Below, piece by piece: positions 37,946-50,199 of a stretch of 64,000 nucleotides of DNA; position 1 is the first letter of the stretch, and every line of letters starts with the position of its first letter. The notes beneath the pieces were generated by a model. That model saw nothing but the letters and a program-made list of their open reading frames with translations, ran no database searches and was not told the DNA's origin. Origin of the DNA: Erigeron canadensis (lineage: Eukaryota; Streptophyta; Magnoliopsida; Asterales; Asteraceae); contig NC_057761.1 of the NCBI RefSeq assembly GCF_010389155.1, positions 23,768,210 through 23,832,209 of the forward strand. The letters run 5' to 3'. A program made the translations under genes and the position numbers.

Positions 37946-40403
37946 GTGATATATTGTAAGGTCTGAAGTACGTGTTGTTTTGTCTTGTAGGAATGAATTT
38001 GATGAGCCCGGTGATGAAGACAATTGGTGTGTTGAAACAAGTCTTCAAAGCTTTCTCATTGTCTTTGGAGAACTTGATTCAGTCTTGGTCTTGGACTTCT
38101 TGAAGTTGAATCATTTGTTGATTCTCAATGTTCTTTTTGAACAGAGAATGATAAGTGTGTGTGTTTTAAATCTTCGAGGATTGTTGAATCACAAATCAGA
38201 GTTATCTTTTGAAATGCGGAAGGTAGGAACTTGTCTTGAATTCTTCAATCTTCGAATCTTGAAGTCTTTTCTTTGAAGTCTTGGAATGAATTTTCAGAAA
38301 TATGTACTCTCCCCCTTGATGTGTGCAATATAGCTTTTGGTAAAGTGTTGTTGTATGACTTGAAGATCTTTAATTTGATGAAGACTCTTTTTGAAGCATT
38401 TCTTCTTTTGTCTTGAGTCTTCAGCCTTTTGTCCTTTGAAGCTTTGATCTTTGTCACATCGTTTTAAACACTTTTGAGAGTAAACATTTCAATAAGGTTT
38501 TGGAAATTCTTTTATGAAAGTAATCATGCTCCTCCTCAATTCATGAGTAATCACAGTCTTTTATTGGAGCATTTTTGAACTTTTTGTAACATTTTGAGTG
38601 AGCATCCTTTCATTATTGATCTTGATCTTCTTATCCTTAAAATCATTCTAATTTCTTCCCTAATCAAATCAAAAATCAATCATACTATTTTCTCCCCCTC
38701 ATAATGACAATGTTGGGAACCAATGTCATTATGCAAACATTGATTTAATAGTATAGTCAGAAATCAAAGGAAATCAAAAGAACCATGGCTCAATGTTGGT
38801 TACACAAAGATATATGAACTAACAACTTATCAACCCAAACCATTAATCCAACCCAAATAACCCTATGGGTGACTAAAATGTAAGGTTGAAGTTGTTGGTA
38901 TAAGCATTTTATTATGTTGTTTGTGTTTTCTGTGTTGGGGTGATGAGAAAAGAAACCGGATAAGAATGATCCATTTGCATTCAAAAATCGAAAGGATTAA
39001 TGAAATGACTGAAAGAAATGTATACCATTTATCGGATTTCCTATGTATCATGGAGAAATGCACAAAGCAAACCTCTAACATAGTTTGGTCTTTTGGCTTT
39101 CCAATCTCAAGATTGCTTTCAAAGAATGTAAACCATGGTCAGTGTCACCTAAACGTTCGATAACCATGTTCTACTATCCTTAAAGACTTTTAGGAACACA
39201 ATCCAAGGTCACAATAGACTTCTTGTTAACTCAATAATTACACAAATGCAATTATGAGACCTACGTTCAAAGCGGAAAATGATGTTAGCAATGGTAGGAT
39301 TTCCATTTGATCATCGTGAAATATCAATTAAGATATCACTACAAATGTTCCGGCTATATCAAAAAGATAAGCATGTATATCACAAAGATATGACGCAAAT
39401 GTGTCCTAAAGAATGAATAACGATCAAATTAATGATCAATCACGAGAACTCTATACACAAAGTGATGAAATGAAGTCGGGGACTGGAGCAGAGTGTCACC
39501 CTTTTTCAATATCAACGTCTTCCAAATGAAGAGTCAATAGAAATGAGAAAATCTCCGTGAGAAATAAAACAAGCATTTGTTAAGAAACACTTGAGTGGTT
39601 AGGTAAAGATGTGCATCGCTTCATTGGGTCCATGAAGGCTTCTTCAATACCGAGATATCAACAAATGACATCTGATAGAAATGTGTTTTACCCGGAGATT
39701 TGAGAATTTTAGTGAAGGGTATCAATTCTTTTAACCCTTTTCTCACAACATTATCACCATAACCTCTTACTTTTCGACTGTACTCCCTCCAATCTTAGTT
39801 GCACGAATTCATCATCACTCAATAATACCCTCACTATCTAATGAAAGAAGTGAATACTCCGGGGTTAGAACTCATATCAACAATTGAGAGTTTTTGAAAC
39901 AGGTGCAACAAAATTGCAATTAACATCTTGTATTACACATGTATATTCATATAAGACCATTTTGAAGTACACAAAGGCGTTCAATTCCGCGTTATCTTAT
40001 ATCAATTTATATGTATAACAACATGAATTAATTTCAACTTTGAAGAATAAATAATTTTTCTTTTTAAAACCGGGTTGCATACAGAGTATATGCAAGCCAT
40101 TATGAGATAATAACACAAATAAGCACGGGTTATACACTGAGTGTGCATAAGCCACTGTGAAATAAATAGTTTAATGAAGAACGGGTTGCATACAGAATAT
40201 ATGCAAGCCACTAAGTAATAAATACATCATTTAAGCACGGATTACATACATAGCATATGTAAGCCATTTTGAAATAAAAGTAAAAAATAAAAAATCTTTT
40301 TGTTATTTTTCAAAATTTTATATTTTTGTATTTGATTTTTGCTTTTCAACTTTTTATAATTTTTGAAAAAATGAATCAAGAATTCCTTCCATGGTAAAGT
40401 GAA
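37946..40403 (-). other. Long 3' untranslated region of the outer Copia element
   Basis: About 2.4 kb lie between the RNase H stop and the polypurine tract. No ORF in it is convincing on the element's sense strand. It contains a four-unit hairpin repeat (40071-40265) near the pol end and a T-rich stretch (40290-40370) resembling that after the inner element's pol. In SIRE-type elements this place may hold an envelope-like ORF, but I see none here. Confidence 0.65.
40071..40265 (-). repeat. Four 56-bp repeats, each with a hairpin
   Basis: Units start at cggg(tt) 40071, 40126, 40182 and 40238 (periods 55, 56, 56). Each holds an inverted pair ending in aagcca: ttgcata/tatgcaa in units 1 and 3, a ttat..cac/gtg..ataa version in unit 2, ttacata/tatgtaa in unit 4. 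The paired changes in unit 4 keep the stem intact. Confidence 0.82.
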
Positions 40404-42116
40404 TCAAGGATCAAGATTTAGCATACCAAGTTTAGAGATTAAGAAATTAAACCTCTTTTCGTCCAGTGGTTTTGTGAACAAATCAACGAGTTGGTAGTCA
40501 GTTCCCACGAAGTAGAGTTCGATGTCACCTTTCTCAACATGATCTTTGAGAAAATGATATCTCACATCAATGTGCTTTGAGCGTGAGTGATTGACTGAGT
40601 TGACAGCAATTGCAATGGCACTTTGTGAATCACAATAGATAGGGATACGATCATATTTCAGACCATAATCGGTAAGCTGTGTCTTCATCCATAACACTTG
40701 AGCACAAAAACTAGCAGCAACCACATATTCAGCCTCTGCTGTTGACAGTGACACACAATTTTGCTTCTTGGATGACCAACTTACAATCTTATTCCCTAAG
40801 AATTGTAAAGTACTAGATGTGCTCTTGCGATCAAGCTTACAACCTGCATGATCTGCATCTGAATAGGCAGTTAAATTGAATCCAGTATCCCTTGGATACC
40901 AGAGACCAAGATTGGGTGTACCCTTCAGATAACGAAAAATTCGTTTCACAGCTTGGTAATGTAAATCAGTCGGAGCGGCTTGATACCTAGCACACATACA
41001 TGTTGCAAACATTATATCTGGGCGAGATGCTGCAAGATACAACAACGAACCAATCATGCTTCTATACCTCTTTTGGTCAAATGGTTTCCCATTTTTATCA
41101 GCATTAATGTTTGTACGAGCAGCCATTGGGGTTGAAATTGAAGAATATGTAGTCATATCAAACTTTTTCAGCATATCATTTATGTACTTACCTTGTGATA
41201 TAAAGATACCAGTTGGTAATTGTTTGATTTGTAGACCCAAAAAGTAATTCATTTCCCCAATCATGCTCATTTCAAAATGATTGACCATTAGAGATGAAAA
41301 GTTTCGGCAAAAAGTTTGACTGGTTGACCCAAAAATAATGTCATCAACATATATTTGGACAAGTAAAACATGCTTACCTTGCTTACGAATAAACAGGGTA
41401 TAGTCAATAGTGCCTTTGGTAAAGCCTCCTTTGAGTAAGAAAGTAGATAAGGAATCATACCATGCTCGTGGTGCCTGCTTTAGACCATAGAGAGCCTTGT
41501 CTAACCTGTAGACATGGTTTGGCTTCTTAGGATCAACAAAACCTTCAGGTTGCTCCACGTAAACTTCTTCTTTGAGTTCTCCATTCAAGAACGCTGTCTT
41601 CACATCCATTTGAAACACTGTGAAGTTTCTGAATGCGGCATAAGCTAAGAATATACGAATGGCTTCCATTCTTGCAACAGGAGCGAAAGTTTCGTCGAAA
41701 TCCACACCAGGTTGTTGGCAGTAACCCTTTGCAACCAATCTAGCTTTGTTCCTTACTACAACTCCATTTTCATCCTTCTTGTTCTTGAAAATCCACTTAG
41801 TGCGAATTGGTTCTTCTTTCCTTGGATTTGGAACCAATCTCCATACCTTCAGTCTCTCAAACTGAGCTAATTCATTTTGCATTGCTTTAACCCACTCTAG
41901 ATCACTAAGAGCTTCAGAGACTGTTTTGGGTTCGATGTTACTCAGTGAAAGTGCAACAAGACACTCATTGACTGTAGTACGGGTAGAAACACCAGCTCGT
42001 GGATCTCCGATGATCTGTTCTGTAGGATGATCTTTGCGCATGCGCGACCACTTGTTGTCATGAGGAAGAGGATCTTGTTGATGAATGTCAACATTATCAT
42101 CATTAAACCCAGAGTT
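40404..42116 (-). pseudogene. Outer Copia reverse transcriptase and RNase H
   Basis: The C-terminal half of pol copies the element RNA into DNA and removes the RNA strand. Visible landmarks: [65 protein letters not shown], the catalytic YVDDIIFGS, and the RNase H part ending with [18 protein letters not shown] and [11 protein letters not shown]. The reading is open to its natural stop at 40404. It is in the same frame as the upstream protease-integrase, from which one TAG (42117-42119) separates it. Little else is damaged, so the copy is young. Confidence 0.92.
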
Positions 42117-43853
42117 CTATTGAGAAATGGAATCATAGCTCGGAAGAACTCTTTTCTCAAAATTTGGATGATCAAAATCCAGTGGTACATATACATTTGG
42201 AGTATTTGATGGATTTGTTGTTTGGGTGATTTGAGAAGGTTGTTCTTGAATATTCTTTTGAGAATAAATATCACTTGAAGATGATTCTTCTTGCTCTGCA
42301 GAATTTGAAGATGATTCATGATTATTGTCAGGAACTGGTTCATTTGGTTGAATAGGATCATTGTTCGGAATTGGTTCATTGATGACTTGAGGTTCCTTTT
42401 CTTGAATCGGTTTTGAGTTGTAGAATTCTTCGAAAAGAATATCTAGCTCTTCACTTGTTGAAGTTGGATATTTCTTGAACTTTGAAGCTAAGGTAGAAGT
42501 CTTTGAAGAAGCACTTGAAGTACTTGGATCACTAATTGTTGGTAGCAAACTTCCTTGTTCAAATATCATGCCAGACATCTCGTCAAACCAAACATTCATG
42601 GTTTCTTGAATCGTGTTTGTTCGACGATTAAATATGCGATATGCAATCGATGTCTTTGAGTAACCAACAAAGTAACCTTCGTCGCCTTTCCTTTCAAACT
42701 TTCCAACATTTTCCCGATCATTCAAGGTATAACAGACACACCCAAAAATATGGAAGTAATTGATGTTGGGTTTGCGTTTGTTAATAACCTCATAAGGAGT
42801 CTTCTCATGACGCTGATTAATGATGGACCGATTTTGAGTGTGACAGGTAGTGTCAACAGCTTCAGCCCACATGTTTGGTGGTAACTTGGAATAAGCAAGC
42901 ATTGTCCTTGCTGCTTCCACCAGCGTATGGTTTCTCCTTTCAACGACACCATTTTGTTGCGGGGTACGGACAACAGAGAATTGGTGAGTAATGCTTTTTG
43001 ATTTGCAAAATTCATTGAAGATGGCATTTTTGAACTCAGTACCGTTATCTGAAAGGATATAACGAACTGGAAGTTGAAGATTCACTTGATTAGAAGTGAT
43101 GAAATCGATCAAAATTTGAGTTGTTTCATCTTTTGAAGCAAGAAACTTGACCCAAGTGTATCTTGAATAATCATCAATGATAACCAGAATATATCTCTTC
43201 CCGTTTCTGCTTTGTACTTTCATATGCCCACAAAGATCCATGTGAAGCAAATGAAGAGGTGCCAAAGTGTGTGGAATTTTCTTTGGTTTATGAGAAGTTC
43301 TTTTGATCTTCCCAACTGCACAAGAAGGACAGACATGCTTACTCTCATATTTGTAGTCAGGCAAGCCTACAACAAGTTGCTTGTTGACTAAAGCATTGAT
43401 GGTTTGATAATTCAAGTGAGAAAGCCTTCTATGCCACAACCAAGAATTTTTCGAAGTAGCTTTTGAAACAAGACAGATATTATCTGTTGGTTGGTTATCA
43501 TCAAGATTAACTGTGAAAAGATTGTCTTCACGGTCTCCGCATAGGATATCAATTCCATCTAGAGTTTGGACTTTGCACAGAGATTGTCGAAAAAGAACTT
43601 GAAGGTTGTTGTCACAGAATTGTCCAGCACTGAACAAGTTATGACTCAGGCCTTCAACATAATGGACTTTCTTAATGACAATTCCGTTTCTTTCAATATC
43701 TCCATAACCTAGAATTGGAGCGAAATTGTTGTTTCCGAAACGAACAGTTCCCATGAACCTTTCAACAAAATTCTTGAGCAATGATTTATTGCCAGTCATG
43801 TGTCTTGAACACCCGGAATCGAGTATCCATACACAGATGGTTATTTCCTGCAA
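42117..43853 (-). pseudogene. Outer Copia protease and integrase
   Basis: Upstream part of pol. The protease has the active DSG (WILDSGCSRHMTG). The GAG-pre-integrase region is LWHRRLSHLNYQT, with a C..C pair at CPSC. The integrase core contains D (LLHMDLCG), D (ILSDNGTEF) and E (PQQNGVVERRN), the D,D(35)E triad. A variable Ser/Asn/Glu-rich linker follows, and the frame ends in one TAG at 42117-42119, after which the same frame continues into reverse transcriptase. The first codons join to gag across the stop/AG boundary at about 43856-43871. Only this stop separates the pol halves. Confidence 0.92.
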
Positions 43854-43855
43854 TC

Positions 43856-43954
43856 AAAAATTTAACTGACTTTAGGTACCCACTTAAAGACGGGTCTTTT
43901 GTGGTTAGTTAACACAGGCAGGGGGTATAACTTTAAACTTAGCTAAGTTCGTTC
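43856..43954 (-). pseudogene. C-terminal end of the outer Copia gag, cut off by the inner element
   Basis: On the minus strand the reading LKLYPLPVLTNHKRPVFKW then VPKVS and TAA (at 43870-43872) matches the KVWVP..N-stop ends of the other two Copia gags here. It therefore belongs to the gag whose main part is at 54482-55677. A stop in the frame near 43955 suggests the break with foreign sequence. The TAA is followed within 14 nt by TTGCAG and then the protease frame, shifted relative to gag. Confidence 0.6.
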
Positions 43955-46778
43955 CTTATCAACTTGGATCTAAGTTCGTAAGGCATCATCTAAAAGTAAC
44001 TTCGTTACTACCCAAGTCAAATTCGTTCAATTCAAAATCTAAGTCCATGTGCACACATCTAAATTCGTTTTGAACTAAAGTCTAAATTCGTTCACACAAG
44101 TCTAAATTCGTTTGAGTAAACCAGGTGAATGATTGCAAGAATTTTATAAACATAATCAAAACAATTCAAATAGAAGATACATGTAAACCTAAATCGTTTT
44201 CGTGAATGAAAAGAACATTAAACACTTACTTAGATCTCAGTTTGCACAACGAATCAAGAAAACGAATTAAAGTGAGAGAAAAGAAAAAAAAGTTGGGGTT
44301 TTAGGGTTTTGCTTGAAAATAAAAGTAATTTTCGTTTGATGAAGTAACAACGAAGAAAAACCCCTTTATATATGGAAATAACAATGGGCCAACTATGGGT
44401 CAGGCTTAACTTCACAAACGAAGTTAGCCAAACGAAGATAAACTTCGTTTGAACAAAATTGTTTCGAACGAAGATAGCAGTTATCTTCATAAGAACAAAT
44501 CTGAAAATATTCCATATTTCAGCAAGTTTCTGAAAAAATTTCAGATTTTCATCCAAGCAATCTTCCAAAACACAACCCTTTATCACAATCTGTACATAGC
44601 AAAAACTCGTTAGATAGCAACCTGTTCATGCCTTGTACTAAAAACGTGCTTAGCACTCAAATTCATAATCATAATGTAAGTAGATAACCGAACATTATAA
44701 TCTTGAATGAAAACCCATGGTTTAAACGCTATCCATAAACAAACCTGAAAATAATCATTTAAATATGAACCTCATTACCAATTTGATTATGACACCGAGA
44801 ACCTCCTTGGATCATAGATATGCATGACAGCAAACCATCTTGAAACACTTAAGTCCCATACTAGATGCCGTCTACAAAACTAACAATGAACAATCCAACA
44901 CAAATTCACTGAAGAACTTAGGAAAATATCCAAAAGGTTGTCATAAATCATAACATGAAATTCAAAAGAAACTAATTGCAAAGTTGATTATTTTCATTAA
45001 ATACATGAATCATAAATAAATAACTATTCCAAAAACAAAAACTAGTTCATGTATTCATCCTTCACATGCTCAAATCTGCATCACAAATACTATCACTACA
45101 CACCAAGTATCTTATCGTAATGATATCATCCATGTAAATAACAATGTAGTAACAGAAATCAGTATTCCAACGTTATCTTCTTAACCTGAACACTGCACAC
45201 TTACCACAGAACTCATCAACGCATTGAGAACAAACAGTATAATGCAGAAAATTCAAGTTACAATCACACTCAATCAAGGTTAACAAATATGAAATAACTA
45301 AAACTCTAACAAAAGATCAAGGTAGGTCATTTCTTGTCAAACCCTAAAATGTCACCACACAAATTTAAACAAACTCGATTAATAATTTGGTGACAAGTGA
45401 AAATCATGAGATTTCAAATGATTTTGACATTTCACATTATACTTGAAAAGATCATTTTCTAAACTTTAAACAAATTAATGTCCATATTAGAAAATCTTCT
45501 TTGTGAACAGTCTACACAACCTCATTAAAAATTCACATGAAGGAATTTAGCAAAACATATACTCAGAATTTGAATAGGATCTCTCGTGCAATAAGAACTT
45601 ATAAAAATACTATTTTGACTCAAAAAAGAAAAATAACACAGAATAAAAATTGCAGAATAATAAACTAATCTAAGTTCTAATTAACCAGACTTTATACATT
45701 ATTCACATTAAGCGTGATTACTGCTGATTAGATCAGGTTAGCATGTTACATAAGCCTGCGGGTGAGAAATAATTCTCTTATTATACATTATGAACCGTGA
45801 CCCAACAGCGATTATCGGTATGTTTGTCCTCTTAAACACTCGGTACGTCCAGTTTCCTTTGAGTTATGACACTTTCGACATACCCTGGCCAAGGACAGTC
45901 ACCATGTAACCCGAGTAGCCTAATATACCACTGAATAGTTTGCGAACTTATGTAACCCACATTCAGATATACTTTCGTAATCGATACAAGCACTAAAATA
46001 AAAAGTGTTCAATATATTCAAGAACATCCTTAACCAATCATGAAACACTTGTGGATTACTGTATTGAATTACTTTGTGATGTCACATATTTGCTTCTGCA
46101 TTTCATGATTTATAAGGAACCCGTGATTTTCTATGAGATCCATGTAGCGAACTTTCCGACAACCTATCCCAAGTTGGAAGCTTTAGGTAGGCTAGGTATA
46201 CAAAGATACCCCGAGGACATACTTGTCCGAATCTCAAAGACCACATTAGCCCCTTAATTTGCATATAATTGATTTGCATAACAATATCACATTTACTTTT
46301 ATGCTCATGATTGGTAGAGGTTCGTGCCTATTCATTGAACAAATCTTATAGTAATGCTAGATCTTTCACAAAATTTAAGGACTAGATCAATTCATTACTG
46401 AAAAGCAAGCAATCTCAGCCATATATCTGAATATGTTTCCTACAAGAACATTATATAATTTAAGTTCAGATTGAAGGAAACCTTGGTACTTTGTGTCTAC
46501 CGATATATCCCAAATTGTAATCACAGAACTAATCAGTTATATTACAATTAAGCAGGCTTAAAAGCTAAAGTATCGTCACTTCTCATCATTTAGCGCAGTA
46601 ACCTTACTTTATTCATATTTTTGGATTTTCTATTTTTCAATGTTTTTGTATTTTTCTGACACTAGATATATACAAACTTATACTAAGACAACTCTTTTTG
46701 TATTTTTTATGACTTTATCTATGTACGACTTACACTACAAAGACACACAAAAAATAACTTTAAGTTCTTTGAGAGAAA
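43955..46778 (-). other. 3' untranslated part of the inner Copia element and unresolved junction
   Basis: About 2.8 kb follow the inner RNase H. No ORF is convincing; the plus-strand 46051-46257 reading is unrecognised. Three copies of tctaaattcgtt lie at 44058-44112. A promoter-like block on the minus strand (TATATAAAGGGG near 44363-44374, with cgaagata/ttcgttt words at 44410-44480) recalls an LTR. It does not match the inner 5' LTR at 53843-54481, and I find no second copy of that LTR here. The block may be a divergent LTR, a deletion scar or another remnant. Confidence 0.45.
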
Positions 46779-49165
46779 CTACTCGGCATTCTTCATACCA
46801 TTGAGTTGAAATAACAACTCAAGACGAGGTCCATCAAAAGCTTTAGGGTATAGATCAGCAAGATTATCATCAGTAATAACCTTTTCTAAATGAATAAGCT
46901 TTTTCTCAAAACAGTCACGTATGAAATGATACTTTATATCTATGTGCTTGGTGACTTTAAAGTTTTTCGGATTCTTGGTAATATCTATGGCAGATTTATT
47001 ATCAATACAAATGGGAGTATTGGAGATATTCATACCATAATCGCGCAGTTGTTGCTGTATCCAAAGCACCTGAGAACAGCAATATCCAGCAGCAATGTAC
47101 TCTGCTTCACAGGATGACTGTGCAACAGATGTCTGCTTTTTGCACTGCCACGATACAATTCTCCCCCCTAAAAGCTGACATCCACCTGACGTTGATTTCC
47201 TATCCGAGTTGTCACCACCATAATCCGAATCAGTATAAGCTACGAAGTCAAAAGAACCATACATGGGATACCAAAGACCTAGACGAGGCTTGGCTTTCAC
47301 ATAACGAAGGATTCTTTTTGCAGCTTTCAAGTGAGACTCTTTCGGATTAGCCTGATATCTAGCACACATAGAAACAGCAAAGGTAATATCTGGACGTGAG
47401 GCTGTCAGATACATCAAGGATCCAATGATAGCTCGATATTGAGTGGCATCGACGGATGGATCATTAGGCTTATCAGGACACAACCCATGATTAGTTTTAA
47501 TGGGAGTAACAGCATCCTTAGCATCAGACATGCGAAACCGAGTAAGCAAATCTTTGACATACTTGGTCTGATGTATAAAGAAGCCATCTTTCAGTTGATC
47601 CACCTGTAGTCCAAGGAAGAAGGTTAATTCCCCCATAGCACTCATCTCAAACTTAGCCTTCATGCTCTGTTCAAATTCCTTGCACATTTTGTCATCAGAT
47701 GAACCAAAAATGATGTCATCGACATAAACCTGTACAAGCAAGTAGTCTGTCCCTTTCCATTTAATAAACAACGTGCTGTCTATAGAACCTCTGGTAAAAC
47801 CACTTTCCTTCAAATGTGTTGACAATTTTTCATACCACGATCGAGGAGCCTGATGTAAACCATATAAAGCCTTATCGAGACGATATACTTTATTAGGAAA
47901 GTCTGGATCCTCAAACCCGGCAGGTTGTTCTACATACACTTCTTCTTTAATATCTCCATACAAGAAGGCACTCTTTACATCAAGCTGATACACCTTAATA
48001 CCTTTATAACTAGCATATGCGAGAAATAATCGAATAGCTTCAAGTCTAGCTACAGGTGCAAATGTCTCATCGTAATCAAAACCTTCTTGTTGCTCAAATC
48101 CTCTAACCACCAATCGAGCCTTATTTCGAGTGACTACACCTCTGTCATCTCGTTTACAACGAAAAACCCAACGCGTTGTTAAAGGAGATTCACCCGGAGG
48201 TAAGTTAACTAACTTCCATACCTCAAGCTTTCGAAACTGAGCCAATTCTTCTTGCATCGCCTCAACCCATGACGGTTCCTTAAGAGCCATTCCAACATTC
48301 TTAGGCTCAACCTGAGAGATAAAGCAGTAATACAAGTACCAAGTAATTGCCCCAGTATCCTTAACTTCAGCAAACATACACGACGGTTTCTTAGATTGAT
48401 TCCTCGTGCGAACAGAGGCAGAAGCATCACCAATGATTTGCTTGACTGGATGATCCTTGTTGACTCTGGTTTGAGGAACCTTATCGACAGAAAGATCATC
48501 TCCCAAATTCGTCTGCACATGTTGCTCTGGAGTTTTATAATCTGGAGTTTTAGGCTCCTCCTGAGTTTCACCTTCCGTGTCATCAGTATCATAGAAAGGA
48601 GAATCAGGTAGAGGTACATGCAAAGGATCAGTAGGAACTATAGGAGCAGGCTCTAAGGTTGAATCTGCTACTTTTGTCCCACTAGATTCTCCAGATTCAG
48701 AGGTAGGCTCAACTATTGGTGAGGAAACAGAAGAAGAACCAGAAACCGGTCCACCATCCAGAGGATCATGAAGAGTAACGACATCCTCCACTGTTGGAAC
48801 ACCTGCAAAAGAAACAGGACCACGAAAAGAAGTGAAGACACCATCATAATCAAAATTATTAGCAGGACCAAGGTGTACAGCAGGCTTATGACTGACAATT
48901 ACGACATTTGTACCAAGATCTACTTTGCCAGTCTTCTGATTGTACACACGCCTAATCGGTGTACTCGGGACATAACCCAGAAAGAAACCCTCCTCAATTT
49001 AGGTTCAAATTTCCCTTGAGGAAGAGTTTTAAGAAAAGTGCACGGAACACCGAAAGGCTCAACATTCTGTAAATTGGGCTTTTTGTTGTGCAACAGTTCA
49101 TAACTAGTCTTCTTAAACCGTTTAACTGTCAAAACCCGATTCAGAATGTGACAAGCTGTATTCAC
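46779..49165 (-). pseudogene. Inner Copia integrase end, reverse transcriptase and RNase H
   Basis: The reading first holds the end of integrase (49165-48920, NTACHILNRVLTVKRFKK), then shifts frame near 48990-49010 (one base apparently lost, judged by the family pattern). It then stays open from 48947 to 46779. Reverse transcriptase landmarks are [48 protein letters not shown] and the catalytic YVDDIIFGS. RNase H ends with KHIDIKYHFIRDCFEKK. The usual LFTKAFD near the end reads LYPKAFD. The core domains appear intact, but the polyprotein is interrupted upstream. Confidence 0.88.
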
Positions 49166-50199
49166 TGCTCTCCCCAGAAAGTAATAGGAAGCCCTGAATC
49201 AGCAAGCATCGTCCTGGCTGTCTCAATTAAAGTCCTGTTCTTCCGTTCAGCCACTCCATTCTGTTGTGGCTCATATGGTGCACTGTACTGATGTTGAATT
49301 CCTTTGGTCAAGCAAAATACAGTAATAGTATTATTCTTGAACTCAGTACCATTGTCACTCCTGATTCTCTTAACTTTGACTCCATGGACATTTTCAACTT
49401 GCTTGACAAAATCCATAAATCGTTCGGCAGTCTCATCCTTGGTCTTCAGAAAAAATACCCATGAGTACCTCGAGTAATCATCAGTGATCACCAAACAGTA
49501 AGACATCCCTCCAATGCTTCTTTTGTTCACAGGACCAAAGAGATCCATATGAAGTAATTCGAATGGTTTGGAAATAGAGTTGAGTACTTTGGATTTATGC
49601 GGATTCTTATGTTGCTTTCCTTTCAAACACGGTACACACTTATCTTCCATCCCAAACTTCTTAACAGGCACACCGTCAACTAACCCAAGACTGATAAGTT
49701 CATTCATCTTCCGAAAGTTGATATGTCCCATTCTACGATGCCATAGGAGAGATTCAGACTCATTTGCCTTGCTCAACAAACAAAGGGGCTCCTTTGGATT
49801 ATCAACACCTAAAAGTAAACCATAGATGTCTCTCTTCCTAGGAGCTTTGAGCATAATCCATTCTTCTGGAATAACAAAACCCGGCTTCAAGATGTATGCC
49901 TCCTATTCTGTGAAATGAACATTGTTGCCCTTATCACAGATCTGTGAGACACTCATTAGATTGTGAGTAAGTTGTTCCACATAGTTAACTCTTTCTAGAG
50001 TTAGTTGTCCATTGACGACATCTCCTTGACCGGTGATGTTTCCGCCCTTGGAACCAGCAAAACTAACATACGACCCATTTATACCAGTATAATTGGACAA
50101 GAGCTTCTTGTCCCCTGTCATGTGCCTGGAGCATCCACTGTCAAGGTACCACAAATGAATAGGTTTCCTAGGAACTCCCTGCACATAAAATGAGAAATA
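49162..50199 (-). pseudogene. Inner Copia protease and integrase core
   Basis: The protease (50184-49903) has WYLDSGCSRHMTG with intact DSG. The frame meets a TAG at about 49903-49905, where the third element has a lysine codon. It continues at 49890 into the pre-integrase LLWHRRMGHINF, the zinc-binding CVPCLKG, and the integrase triad D (LLHMDLFGP), D (IRSDNGTEF), E (PQQNGVAERKN). It is lost at about 49163-49170 by a one-base change that places TGA in frame. The protease is in the same frame as gag, with only the TAA at 50200-50202 between them. Confidence 0.88.

Noticed and set aside
37946..40403. Envelope-like ORF of a SIRE-type element
   Set aside because: The region has the right position and length, but no long sense-strand ORF or membrane segment is visible.
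44254..44586. 110-codon minus-strand ORF between inner and outer Copia
   Set aside because: No recognisable domain, and it runs through a promoter-like, repeat-bearing block.
46051..46257. Plus-strand ORF of 68 codons in the inner Copia 3' region
   Set aside because: Antisense to the element, no domain recognised, and no support for expression.
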